Assembly: GCA_020057445.1 (NCBI GenBank)
Contig: JAGVFV010000062.1
Span: forward strand, 1 to 17,185
DNA from: an archaeon
GTDB taxonomy: Archaea > Nanobdellota > Nanobdellia > Woesearchaeales > JAHJEM01
Direction of reading: 5' to 3'
Length of the DNA: 17,185 nt
The first letter of the stretch is position 1. Every line of letters starts with the position of its first letter. The position numbers and the translations under genes are program-made. Shown here piece by piece: positions 1 through 6,492 of the stretch. Under the pieces are notes generated by a model. That model did no database searches, was not told the origin of the DNA, and worked only from the letters and a program-made list of their open reading frames with translations.

Positions 1-92
1 CTGATGAGCTTCACTGCAATCCTGTCTCTGAACGCGAAGCAGAAATACTTAAAAGAATGAAAGAGCTCCAATCGGAAAATTTTCATGTATAA
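1..92 (+). CDS. C-terminal end of a possible sulfatase-like protein (5' cut by window edge)
   Basis: Only about 30 codons are visible, in the frame beginning at base 3 and ending at TAA 90-92. The peptide begins DELHCNPVSEREAEILKRMK. An acidic, Asn/Pro-containing stretch followed by a charged helix of the type EAEILKRMKEL resembles the C-terminal end of many sulfatases, where a D-P-x-E-x-x-N-L loop is followed by such a helix. This is a resemblance read by eye from very little sequence. The last 10 bases overlap the 3' end of the convergent phosphodiesterase gene, whose product belongs to the same alkaline-phosphatase superfamily. The frame could also be a chance open stretch. Confidence 0.4.
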   Translation, partial: DELHCNPVSEREAEILKRMKELQSENFHV

Positions 93-1339
93 AGATCGTT
101 CTTGACTAGTTCATTCAGCTCAATATTCAGATAGGCATCTTTCTCTAATTTTTGATTCGAAAGCAGAGGAATGGCAGTATCTTCACAATGGTATGTCCCG
201 TGCTCTCCGAGCGGATAGCTCCCCTTTGGAAGTGGTTGTGCGGCCTCGATGAGAGGGTGATATTCCTTGTCTATCCATGATCGTTTGCAGAAAGTCGCGT
301 CGTTGTTTGCAATGACCACTAATTCACCGAGATTTTCATGAATTGATCTCGAAACTCTTTCATCACTTTCCGATGGCAGTCTGGCGTCTATTGGCTTCCC
401 ATATGTGGAAATCAGTTTGATCGTCTCTTCGTCGAGTGTCGCTCCTCTTTGTGAAAACCACAATCTGAGAATTCCTCCATCGTACTCAATCTGTTCAACA
501 CTATTATCGAATAATATCTTCCCTTCATAAGATAGTTCATCATTCTCTTCATGATAAATGTGTGCAAGGTGCGGATGCTCTGTCTCCATGACATATTTCA
601 CAGTGCGGCGACACCCGTGATCTCCGACGAGATAGCACATAAAGGAGTGATGTTCCTCAAGCATATTTGCAATGTGCTCGTCAAGAGTCTTCAGACGTCC
701 TATCACGTTTGGAGAATGAGGACCAAATTTGTGCCCATAATAATCTATATCAGGCAATGCGAGCGACAAGAAAAGAGGAAAATGTGCATCACGCATTCTT
801 AATGCAGCACTTGCCAAGTCAATAATCGGCATACCAAGATCAAATATCGGATATATATCGTATTTCTTATCTTTCAGTTTGGCAGAAATTGCATCCACCA
901 ACAAGTCCTGTTTTCCACGAACAAGCAATTTTCCACTTTGCGATGCAACCTGAAGATCGGCATGCTTTTGGAGACTCATAGTCAGTACCGTTTCCTCCTT
1001 CGCACCCAGATTAATGACCTGATAGCCGTTTGCAGACGCAATGTGCCCAATCGGTGTGATTGCACCTTGCTTGAACTTTTCTATGAGTTGATCCAGTCCT
1101 TGACCTTTGTTTTCCCGCCCTTTCGGATTCTTTGAGATGAATCCGTGGTTCTTAGGCCATAATCCTGTCGAGATGTTGGTGTGCATGGCTTCGGTGGAGG
1201 AAGGAATCGAACCGGTGGAGCAGATCGCATGATAAGGAAGCAACCTGCCTGTCTTTTCCAGGAACGGCAGATAATCCAGGCGCAATTGGTCTATGATGAT
1301 CAATAAGATGTCTGGCTTTGACTGTCGGCCTTGATCCAT
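83..1339 (-). CDS. Alkaline-phosphatase-superfamily phosphodiesterase / nucleotide pyrophosphatase-like protein
   Basis: A 418-residue protein with the metal-site signature of type I phosphodiesterases / nucleotide pyrophosphatases (PF01663-like). D17 lies in IIIDQLRLDY. The segment GSIPSSTEAMHTNISTG (residues 43-59), followed by LWPKNHG, aligns with the family pattern P-x-x-T-x-x-x-H-x-x-x-x-T-G-x-x-P-x-x-H-G, making T49 the likely nucleophile. D199 and H203 lie in DYYGHKFGP, D240-H241 in VGDHG, and H380 in GEHG. These are the two-zinc ligands of the superfamily. No signal peptide is visible, so a cytoplasmic location is likely. The substrate cannot be read from the sequence; a nucleotide or phosphodiester is expected. 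The gene is expressed alone from its own TATA element, is probably leaderless, and converges on the fragment at the left edge. It looks somewhat richer in A/T than thrS. Confidence 0.82.
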   Translation of the reverse strand: MDQGRQSKPDILLIIIDQLRLDYLPFLEKTGRLLPYHAICSTGSIPSSTEAMHTNISTGLWPKNHGFISKNPKGRENKGQGLDQLIEKFKQGAITPIGHIASANGYQVINLGAKEETVLTMSLQKHADLQVASQSGKLLVRGKQDLLVDAISAKLKDKKYDIYPIFDLGMPIIDLASAALRMRDAHFPLFLSLALPDIDYYGHKFGPHSPNVIGRLKTLDEHIANMLEEHHSFMCYLVGDHGCRRTVKYVMETEHPHLAHIYHEENDELSYEGKILFDNSVEQIEYDGGILRLWFSQRGATLDEETIKLISTYGKPIDARLPSESDERVSRSIHENLGELVVIANNDATFCKRSWIDKEYHPLIEAAQPLPKGSYPLGEHGTYHCEDTAIPLLSNQKLEKDAYLNIELNELVKNDLYT

Positions 1340-1360
1340 GCATACACAGTATCGACAGAG

Positions 1361-1370
1361 TTCTTAAATC
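1361..1370 (-). promoter_or_regulatory. TATA element of the phosphodiesterase gene
   Basis: Read on the minus strand the sequence is GATTTAAGAA, centred about 27 bases before the ATG at 1339. With the usual archaeal TATA-to-start distance, transcription would begin at or next to the ATG, so the mRNA is probably leaderless. A short inverted repeat, AGTAG-TAA-CTACT (1376-1388), sits directly upstream and could be a regulator site, though its arms are only 5 bases. Confidence 0.6.
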
Positions 1371-1490
1371 AGCGCAGTAGTAACTACTACTTAATGGTTA
1401 CAATTTACAAGAACTCGGTCAGAAACTGGCCATCATGGATTTCTCAGTCGTAATCAACCGAGACGAGTTCAAACCATAAATTGAAAATAA

Positions 1491-1751
1491 TCACCCGAAC
1501 GTATACTTCTTCTTGATCTTCTCTGCGATCTTCCACGTGCACTTCAACCCCTTCGGGAACACGACGAAATCGCCTGCGGCGAACCAGAAATCACCCTCAC
1601 TGCACGAGACAGTCGCCTTTCCTTGGAGGATGAGGCACTTCTCTTCCTTGTCATACGTGTAGGGAAAAGTCGATGGTTCCTTTTCCCAGACAGGCCATGA
1701 TGCCACGCTCTTCTTGTCAGACTCAGACGATCTTCGGATCAGTGGTTTCAT
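1491..1751 (-). CDS. Small cupin-domain protein (cupin_3 / EutQ-like)
   Basis: An 86-residue protein that is nearly all one cupin barrel. The segment from EEKCLILQGKATV through CSEGDFWFAAGDFVVFPKG to LKCTW matches the strand pattern of the cupin_3 (DUF861) group: E-x-x-x-x-L-x-G, then A-G-D-x-x-x-F-P-K-G, then W. Catalytic members act in ureidoglycine and ethanolamine metabolism, but many short ones have no known activity. The metal-binding histidines of cupin motif 1 (HxH) and of motif 2 are missing here, so metal-dependent catalysis looks unlikely. A small-ligand-binding or regulatory role is possible. The gene has its own TATA element and starts 41 bases past the thrS stop on the same strand, so it may also receive thrS read-through. 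The fold call is fairly safe; the function is unknown. Confidence 0.7.
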   Translation of the reverse strand: MKPLIRRSSESDKKSVASWPVWEKEPSTFPYTYDKEEKCLILQGKATVSCSEGDFWFAAGDFVVFPKGLKCTWKIAEKIKKKYTFG

Positions 1752-1774
1752 AAAAAACGTCAGAATGACACGGA

Positions 1775-1784
1775 TTCTTAAACC
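1775..1784 (-). promoter_or_regulatory. TATA element of the cupin gene
   Basis: The minus-strand sequence GGTTTAAGAA lies in the 41-base gap after thrS, centred about 28 bases before the ATG at 1751. It is nearly the same as the element of the neighbouring phosphodiesterase gene. A leaderless transcript is expected. Confidence 0.55.
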
Positions 1785-1792
1785 TTACGGAT

Positions 1793-3724
1793 TCACCACG
1801 GCAGCTGCAACGAGCGTTCTGCGATGCACTGCAAGGCTGATTTCACGAACTCGTCCTTTCGCACGCCAAACTTCACCTTGCCGTCCAGTGTCCTGATGGC
1901 GACAGTGTGATTCGTCACTTCCTTGTCGCCAAGTGTGATCATCAGCGGAATCTTCGCTCCTTGCGAATCACGCACCTTCTTTGGCATGCTCTCGGAGCGG
2001 TCATCGATCTCGACGCGGATATGATGCTCCTTCAACTCCGCTTCGAGCGCATGGGCATACTCTCTCTGGTTGTCCGTTATCGTCATGAGGACGACCTGCA
2101 CTGGCGCGAGCCACAACGGGAACTTGCCTGCGCAATGCTCGATCAGGAATGCGATGAAGCGCTCATGCGTGGAGAGCGGCGCGCGATGGATGACAAAGAC
2201 ATCGCTTGACTCTTTCCCCTGATTATCAGCGTAATGCAGGCTAAAACGTGACTTTGCGGCAAAGTCCAGCTGTATCGTCGACATGGATTCTTCGCGTCCG
2301 ATGATGGTCTTGAACTGAATGTCGATCTTCGGACCATAGAACGCTGCTTCCCCAGCGCCTTCGACGCAAGGAAGCTTCAGTTCCTTCACGATCCTTCGCA
2401 GTTCCGCCTCTGCGAACGCCCAGTTCTCCGGCTCGTCGATGTACTTGCCCTTATTCTCCGGATCCCCTAATGAGAGACGGAAGGAGAAATCCTTGAAGCC
2501 GAACGTCGTGTAATAATTGAGCGTGAGATTCAGCACCCGCTTGAACTCGTCCGCGATCTGGTCTTTCGTGCAGTAGATGTGCGCATCATTCATCGAGAGC
2601 ATGCGCACGCGAAGAAGACCAGACAATGACCCTGAAAGCTCGTTCCTGTAGCACGTGCCGTACTCTGCGATACGCAGGGGAAGCTCGCGGTAGCTTCGCG
2701 ACCTATGATTGAACACGAGGTGATGGATCGGGCAGTTCATCGCCTTCAGATAATATGTGCCGTCATCCATGACCATTGGCGGATACATGGATTCCTTGTA
2801 ATGCGGCAAATGACCTGATTGTAAGAAGAGTTCCTGCTTTGCCATGTGCGGTGTCGCCACACGGACATAACCGTCCTTTTCCTCGCACTCGACAGCGAAC
2901 TTCTCAATCTCCCTGCGGATGATCTCTCCATTCGGAAGCCAGATCGGAAGCCCTTTTCCCACGAGCTCGTGCAGCATGTAGATCTCCATCTCCTTTCCGA
3001 TCCTCTTATGATCCCTCTTCTCTGCCTCTTCGAGCAAGGAAAGATAGTCCTTGAGCTGCTTCTCTTCAGGGAACGTGATGCCATAGATGCGCGTGAGCTG
3101 CTTGTTCTTCGCGTCGCCGCGCCAATAGGCGCCTGCAAGCTTCATCAGTTTCACTGCCTTGAGCATTCCTGTCCTTGGCACGTGTGGCCCTCTGCACAGG
3201 TCGAGGAAGTCTCCTTCCTTGTACGCGCTTGACCCTTCCTCGTGGCCCTGTATCATCTCGACCTTGTATAGATTGTCCTTGAACGCCGCGACTGCATCTC
3301 CTTGTGTCCTGTACTCGATGCGTTCAACGCTGTAGTTCTCAGAGACGATCTTTCGCATCTCCTCCTCTATCCTTGGCAGGTCGTCCTCGCTGACCTTCAG
3401 GTCATCAAAGTCATAATAGAAACCCTCTTCCACAGGAGGCCCGATCGTCGGCTTTGCATAGGGATACAGCCGCTTGATCGCATGAGCGAGCAGGTGGGAT
3501 GAAGAATGGCGAAAGATCTCTTTCCCTTGCGGATCGTCAAACGTGAGGAACCTGACAAGGGCATTATGGTCCAGCGGAAACGAGAGGTCCCTTGGCGTGT
3601 TGTCGACGAGCATGGCGACAGCCGCTTCGGCAAGCCTCTTTCCAATGCTCTCCACGACCTCTCTTCCTGTTATCCCTTTCGCGTATTCCTTTGTCTTCCC
3701 GTCAGGAAAGGTAATAGTTATCAT
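1793..3724 (-). CDS. thrS: Threonyl-tRNA synthetase, bacterial-type architecture
   Basis: A 643-residue class II synthetase that charges tRNA-Thr. The order is a TGS domain (about 1-61), then the SAD editing domain with H73-x3-H77 (RHSSSHLLAHA) and C177/H181 (LCRGPHV), then the catalytic core and a C-terminal anticodon-binding domain (from about 540). The core zinc ligands appear as C331 (MNCP), H382 (NDAHIYC) and H513 (VIHR); motif 2 is CYRNELSGSLSGLLRVR; a motif 3 arginine lies in HERFIAF. Full-length bacterial enzymes are close to this size. Most archaeal ThrRS instead carry a D-aminoacyl-deacylase-like editing domain, so this TGS+SAD form implies ancient transfer from bacteria or a lineage that uses the bacterial type. 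MNCPIHH and LSMNDAH differ from the common MNCPGH and FTQDDAH, so it is a divergent member. Its own TATA element lies about 25 bases upstream. Confidence 0.97.
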   Translation of the reverse strand: MITITFPDGKTKEYAKGITGREVVESIGKRLAEAAVAMLVDNTPRDLSFPLDHNALVRFLTFDDPQGKEIFRHSSSHLLAHAIKRLYPYAKPTIGPPVEEGFYYDFDDLKVSEDDLPRIEEEMRKIVSENYSVERIEYRTQGDAVAAFKDNLYKVEMIQGHEEGSSAYKEGDFLDLCRGPHVPRTGMLKAVKLMKLAGAYWRGDAKNKQLTRIYGITFPEEKQLKDYLSLLEEAEKRDHKRIGKEMEIYMLHELVGKGLPIWLPNGEIIRREIEKFAVECEEKDGYVRVATPHMAKQELFLQSGHLPHYKESMYPPMVMDDGTYYLKAMNCPIHHLVFNHRSRSYRELPLRIAEYGTCYRNELSGSLSGLLRVRMLSMNDAHIYCTKDQIADEFKRVLNLTLNYYTTFGFKDFSFRLSLGDPENKGKYIDEPENWAFAEAELRRIVKELKLPCVEGAGEAAFYGPKIDIQFKTIIGREESMSTIQLDFAAKSRFSLHYADNQGKESSDVFVIHRAPLSTHERFIAFLIEHCAGKFPLWLAPVQVVLMTITDNQREYAHALEAELKEHHIRVEIDDRSESMPKKVRDSQGAKIPLMITLGDKEVTNHTVAIRTLDGKVKFGVRKDEFVKSALQCIAERSLQLPW

Positions 3725-3744
3725 AGAATCAAGTGGAATGGGCC

Positions 3745-3757
3745 TTTTTTATAAATA
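3745..3757 (-). promoter_or_regulatory. TATA element of thrS
   Basis: The minus-strand sequence ATATTTATAAAAA lies 21-33 bases before the thrS ATG (3722-3724). No T-box or other leader structure fits in the remaining space, so a leaderless mRNA is likely. Confidence 0.6.
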
Positions 3758-3786
3758 TTGCTGTCAGCCGGAGCGAAGAGGACAAG

Positions 3787-4458
3787 TTATGGTAAGAAAT
3801 AACCTGGAGAGCTTTTTCCCGATGATTTCCTCGGCTTTCCTTTTCTCTCAGGGATCGCCTCTGTCTTCACCGGATCAAGGACGCGCATGGCCACAAGGGC
3901 CGCATCCTCACGGCGCTTCTCATATATTGCATTCAATGCAGACCACCAGGCGTCCTTATCATAGACTGCGCCGTCCTTGCAAAGGAAGGAATACGCCTGA
4001 AGCCGTGCAGGAGCTGCAAGTTCTGGAAGCATGCTTCGAAGATTGTTCTGCGTCTCCTTTCCGCCAAGCACGAACAAGGACTCCGCAAGCTCTTCCTGCA
4101 AGTCATCAGAGTCTCTCACCTCAAGCGAGCCCTTCAGTCTTGCCTCCAATGTCTTTACTGCCTTCTTCCCGTCAGCACGATGGATCTCATGACGGGCATA
4201 CCGTGCGAAGATGCCCGCAGTGTACGATTCGCAAGAACCGATGATCTTCTGGAAATTCTCAACGCCTATCGGAATCCGAAATAATGTGTAGAGATACGCA
4301 AGATGAGAAGCGCTATAAGGAGGCGCATCTGCAAGATCCCTTCTCCTATCACGAAGGGAAGCTTCCACGTCAGCATACTCAAGCGCCTTCAACGCCTCGA
4401 CCAGGCGGTCAGCCTCGTCCTCGTCTTCAGTCTCAAATAATCGGTCGATGACATCCAT
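3787..4458 (-). CDS. Hypothetical all-helical protein, possibly HEAT-like
   Basis: A 223-residue protein I do not recognise. It looks entirely alpha-helical: an acidic N-terminus (LFETEDEDEADRLVEALKAL), then successive amphipathic helices in the middle (for example LQEELAESLFVLGGKETQ and LRSMLPELAAPARLQAYSFL) that resemble helical-repeat (HEAT/ARM) units. The C-terminal tail, KGKPRKSSGKSSPGYFLP, is basic and rich in Lys, Ser and Pro. There is no signal peptide or membrane segment. It is probably a cytoplasmic scaffold or partner protein. It lies upstream of thrS on the same strand, but thrS has its own TATA element in the 62-base gap. A TATA element about 26 bases before the ATG at 4458 supports this start. 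Codon use resembles that of thrS, so it looks like a resident gene. Confidence 0.7.
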   Translation of the reverse strand: MDVIDRLFETEDEDEADRLVEALKALEYADVEASLRDRRRDLADAPPYSASHLAYLYTLFRIPIGVENFQKIIGSCESYTAGIFARYARHEIHRADGKKAVKTLEARLKGSLEVRDSDDLQEELAESLFVLGGKETQNNLRSMLPELAAPARLQAYSFLCKDGAVYDKDAWWSALNAIYEKRREDAALVAMRVLDPVKTEAIPERKGKPRKSSGKSSPGYFLP

Positions 4459-4480
4459 AATGAGAGGAATTGACAGCCCT

Positions 4481-4488
4481 ATTTAAAG
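4481..4488 (-). promoter_or_regulatory. TATA element of the helical hypothetical gene
   Basis: The minus-strand sequence CTTTAAAT is centred about 26 bases before the ATG at 4458. The spacing implies a leaderless transcript. It is divergent from the tRNA promoter about 60 bases away. Confidence 0.6.
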
Positions 4489-4542
4489 ATTGCAATAATT
4501 ATGGCGCTGTTTTTTTATCTGACGAGACACCTTCCTCAACAC

Positions 4543-4554
4543 TATATATTTAAA
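4543..4554 (+). promoter_or_regulatory. TATA element of the tRNA-Arg gene
   Basis: TATATATTTAAA ends 27 bases before the first base of the tRNA acceptor stem (4582), the normal archaeal promoter distance for a stable-RNA gene. An intact promoter argues that the tRNA is expressed. Confidence 0.7.
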
Positions 4555-4581
4555 CCCGCCAAGAATCTAATACACATTAAC

Positions 4582-4706
4582 GGGCCTGTGGTATAGCTTG
4601 GATGCCTAGCCAAAAAGCATACGGGCTTCCGGTATCAGGAACTCCGGTTCCTGGAGTTTCCTGAAGGAAACAGCCTGTGACCAGGGTTCGAATCCCTGCA
4701 GGCCCG
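4582..4706 (+). tRNA. tRNA-Arg(CCG) with a canonical 37/38 intron and an enlarged D arm
   Basis: The acceptor stem is GGGCCTG (4582-4588) paired with CAGGCCC (4699-4705), with discriminator G4706. The T arm is CAGGG-TTCGAAT-CCCTG (4682-4698). The anticodon stem CGGGC (4622-4626) pairs with GCCTG (4673-4677), including one G-U pair. The loop reads T-T-CCG-G then A after the intron, giving anticodon CCG at 4629-4631, which reads CGG. A20 in the D loop (GGA, 4600-4602) and G73 fit arginine identity as known for this tRNA family. An intron separates positions 37 and 38. Without it the molecule is 86 bases, about 10 too many, and the excess lies in the D arm (4589-4621), where no standard 4-bp D stem forms cleanly. 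Isotype confidence is good; the D arm is unresolved. Confidence 0.85.
4633..4671 (+). other. tRNA intron (39 bases) with bulge-helix-bulge
   Basis: The four-base central helix is TTCC (4627-4630) with GGAA (4666-4669). The 5' bulge is GG|T, cut after G4632. The 3' bulge is AC|A, cut after C4671. The inner helix is TCAGGAA (4635-4641) with TTCCTGA (4658-4664), continued by CTCC (4642-4645) with GGAG (4653-4656) around a 7-base loop. One A-A mismatch lies between the central and inner helices, and one T bulges from the inner stem. This is the substrate shape of the archaeal splicing endonuclease at the canonical position. No splicing-endonuclease gene is in the window. Confidence 0.78.
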
Positions 4707-4708
4707 CT
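4691..4708 (+). repeat. attachment-site-like repeat, copy 1 (within tRNA 3' end)
   Basis: AATCCCTGCAGGCCCGCT spans the 3' half of the T arm, the acceptor strand, the discriminator and two flanking bases. It recurs exactly at 4889-4906 and in shortened form at 6283-6296. The 3' end of a tRNA gene is the classic integration target of archaeal integrative elements. The core CCTGCAGG is itself palindromic. Confidence 0.7.
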
Positions 4709-4710
4709 CT

Positions 4711-4717
4711 ATTTTTT
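4711..4717 (+). terminator. T-run after tRNA-Arg
   Basis: ATTTTTT begins 5 bases past the discriminator base. Archaeal RNA polymerase terminates at such T-runs, so this is the probable end of the tRNA transcript. Confidence 0.5.
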
Positions 4718-4718
4718 C

Positions 4719-4882
4719 GTGGGATTTCGAGCGAAGCGAGAATATCCCACCTGACTCCGACCCCTCAGAAACCAAAGGTTTCTGATGGTCATAGAAACAA
4801 AGAAATCTGTAGGATTTCTTGTTCCAGAAATGCTAGGCATTTCTCGGAACCTCAGGTTTCAATGATGTCGAGAGGTCTCGAC
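4719..4882 (+). repeat. Array of five to six adjacent small hairpins
   Basis: Between the first two copies of the tRNA-end repeat nearly every base falls in or next to an inverted repeat. GTGGGAT/ATCCCAC is at 4719-4725/4744-4750. TCAGAAACC-AAA-GGTTTCTGA is at 4765-4785. A 10-bp stem with one bulged A and loop TGTAG is at 4797-4822 (GAAATC/GATTTC core). A 12-bp stem with one bulged C and loop TAG is at 4822-4849 (AGAAATGC/GCATTTCT core). GGAACC-TCA-GGTTTC is at 4846-4860, and GTCGAGA-GG-TCTCGAC at 4867-4882. Several hairpins share a GAAAYC/GRTTTC-type core with 3-5 base loops, as if derived from one unit. I see no reading frame and no CRISPR-type spacing. The role is unknown: a structured RNA, a recombination or replication signal, or a decayed repeat element. 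Confidence 0.75.
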
Positions 4883-4888
4883 GTTTGC

Positions 4889-4906
4889 AATCCCTGCAGG
4901 CCCGCT
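4889..4906 (+). repeat. attachment-site-like repeat, copy 2
   Basis: An exact 18-base copy of the tRNA-Arg 3' end (AATCCCTGCAGGCCCGCT), 198 bases downstream of copy 1. It has no tRNA body in front of it, so it is not a second tRNA gene. Homology begins abruptly in the T loop and stops just past the discriminator, as expected for a duplicated attachment core. Confidence 0.75.
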
Positions 4907-4935
4907 TCGTATATTCTCTATCCTATCAAAAAGGG

Positions 4936-4949
4936 AAACATTTATATAC
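4936..4949 (+). promoter_or_regulatory. TATA element of the ATPase gene
   Basis: AAACATTTATATAC (BRE-like A-rich start, then TTTATATA at 4941-4948) is centred about 27 bases before the ATG at 4972. It selects that ATG as the start over an upstream in-frame TTG that lies within the repeat copy, and implies a leaderless mRNA. Confidence 0.65.
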
Positions 4950-4971
4950 TTTTGTCCCTCTCTATTGGTAC

Positions 4972-6279
4972 ATGGATAAGGAGCGAGTCAAAGAATATAT
5001 CGTGGATTGGTATCATAAAAGTCTGCCTGACTTGATACAAAGAGACATTACTATTCCTTCCACCTCTAAGATCGTTACGCTTATAGGCCCGAGAAGGGCA
5101 GGAAAGACTTATATCCTTTTTCAGCATATGAAGAAATTGCTGAGTTCTGGAATCAAGAAGAATCAGCTCATATACCTCAATTGTGAGGATCCGAGAGTAT
5201 CATCACTACAAGCAATTGAACTATTTGAAATAGTGAAGATCTATTGGGAATTGTATCCTCATGCAGAAAAAGAATTCTTTGTCTTCATCGATGAACCACA
5301 AGTCATACCCAAATGGGAATCTGCCGTAAGGATGTTTCATGATGATGAGATGAAGATATTCATCAGCGGTTCAAGCTCAAAATTGCTAAGCAAAGAGATC
5401 GCGACATCATTACGAGGGAGGAGCCTGTCGTATCTTGTGCTTCCGTTCTCATTTTCGGAGTACCTCAAGCTAAAAAGACGTTCTTATGACCTCTATCGCC
5501 TGGGTTCAAAAGACAAGGCCGCTCTGATGAACAGTGTGGACGAATATCTTGAGTTTGGCGGATATGCGGAGATAATAAACGAGCAAGACACTGAATTAAA
5601 AACGAAGATAATCAGCGAATATTTTGAAATAATCACATATAAGGATATCATAGACAGGTATAAAATAAAAAACACCCGTCTCATACAATGGCTTCTGAAA
5701 TCATCGATTTCATCAGGAGCATCAGAGCTCAGCATACGAAAGGTGTATCTTACTCTCAAGTCCCAACATCTTCAGGCGAGCAAGAACACGGTCTATGATT
5801 ACTTTTCGCTCTTGGAAGACGCCTTATTCATCTTTCCCATCTCCAGGCATTCCTTTTCTGAAAGAAAAAAAGATTTTTCAATAAACAAGACATATATCAA
5901 CGACAATTGTTTCATGAAGATAGTCGATTCATCAAAAAACATCGGAAAGAAGATGGAGCAAGCGGTATTCTTGGAATTATTAAGGAGAAAAAGGCCATTA
6001 TCCCATATCTTCTACTATAAGAATGTCCAAGCGAATGAAGTGGACTTTGTCATCACAGAAGGGAACAAGCCGACACAACTCATCCAAGTATGCCAGAAGG
6101 TAGATGACATCACAACAAAACAACGAGAGATACGATCACTCATCAAGGCAGGGTCAGACCTCAACTGCAAAAACCTCATAATCATCACAGAAGACTATCA
6201 AGGGACAGAGGAAGCAAAATGGTTTGATAATAAAGGAAAAATAACGTATATTCCTCTATGGAAGTGGCTCTTGAGCTGA
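4972..6279 (+). CDS. AAA_14 / DUF4143-family ATPase
   Basis: A 435-residue P-loop ATPase of the archaeal/bacterial family that joins an AAA_14 domain to DUF4143. Walker A is GPRRAGKT (residues 39-46). Walker B is FVFIDEP (103-109). ISGSSSKLLS (131-140) is the usual sensor segment of this family, followed by RGRSLSYLVLPFSFSEYL, also typical. The C-terminal third contains ANEVDFVI and, about 15 residues on, LIQVCQ, a spacing like the PD-(D/E)xK-type fold seen at the end of DUF4143 proteins, although the usual lysine (EVK) is replaced here. The biological role of the family is unknown; members are numerous, patchily distributed and often near mobile DNA. The gene is noticeably A/T-rich compared with thrS or lon and is bracketed by copies of the tRNA-Arg 3' end, suggesting acquisition by transfer. 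Confidence 0.9.
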   Translation: MDKERVKEYIVDWYHKSLPDLIQRDITIPSTSKIVTLIGPRRAGKTYILFQHMKKLLSSGIKKNQLIYLNCEDPRVSSLQAIELFEIVKIYWELYPHAEKEFFVFIDEPQVIPKWESAVRMFHDDEMKIFISGSSSKLLSKEIATSLRGRSLSYLVLPFSFSEYLKLKRRSYDLYRLGSKDKAALMNSVDEYLEFGGYAEIINEQDTELKTKIISEYFEIITYKDIIDRYKIKNTRLIQWLLKSSISSGASELSIRKVYLTLKSQHLQASKNTVYDYFSLLEDALFIFPISRHSFSERKKDFSINKTYINDNCFMKIVDSSKNIGKKMEQAVFLELLRRKRPLSHIFYYKNVQANEVDFVITEGNKPTQLIQVCQKVDDITTKQREIRSLIKAGSDLNCKNLIIITEDYQGTEEAKWFDNKGKITYIPLWKWLLS

Positions 6280-6282
6280 ACT

Positions 6283-6296
6283 CCTGCAGGCCGGCT
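6283..6296 (+). repeat. attachment-site-like repeat, degenerate copy 3
   Basis: CCTGCAGGCCGGCT matches the tRNA-Arg end at 13 of 14 positions and begins 3 bases after the ATPase stop codon. It is shorter and less exact than copy 2. Ten bases are uninterrupted (CCTGCAGGCC), so chance cannot be excluded. Its placement at the gene boundary is what makes it suggestive. Confidence 0.45.
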
Positions 6297-6450
6297 TTCT
6301 TTTATTGAATATCGCGGTCACTATCATGTTCAAGCGATCCTGCCCCTTTGCACATCCCAAACGCATCTATCCTCTTTTTCTTCTTCATGATCAACATCAA
6401 TCTTCTTCAGAATATAAGGTTTTCGGAATCTGTCATATCATGCGAAACTC

Positions 6451-6458
6451 ATTTAAAC
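6451..6458 (+). promoter_or_regulatory. TATA element of the lipoprotein gene
   Basis: ATTTAAAC predicts transcription from about 6478-6482. The ATG at 6469 would lie upstream of that point, so the second ATG at 6493 is the better start. The rest of the 213-base gap (6280-6492) is pyrimidine-rich with no gene that I can support. Confidence 0.55.
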
Positions 6459-6492
6459 ACTGAAAAAAATGGGCGTTCTGAGGCGATTTCCC

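Noticed and set aside
1152..1343. A 63-codon frame opposite or overlapping the phosphodiesterase start
   Set aside because: It lies inside the phosphodiesterase gene in another frame, has no family features, and the phosphodiesterase frame carries all catalytic motifs.
4719..4882. CRISPR array
   Set aside because: The units are palindromes of different sequence with no constant repeat and no regular unique spacers; no cas genes are near.
4889..4910. Second tRNA gene
   Set aside because: Only the 3' end is duplicated; there is no acceptor 5' strand, D arm or anticodon arm before it.
4885..4971. Upstream TTG start adding 29 residues to the ATPase
   Set aside because: The extension is translated from the repeat copy and across the TATA box; the ATG at 4972 is at the right distance from the TATA element.
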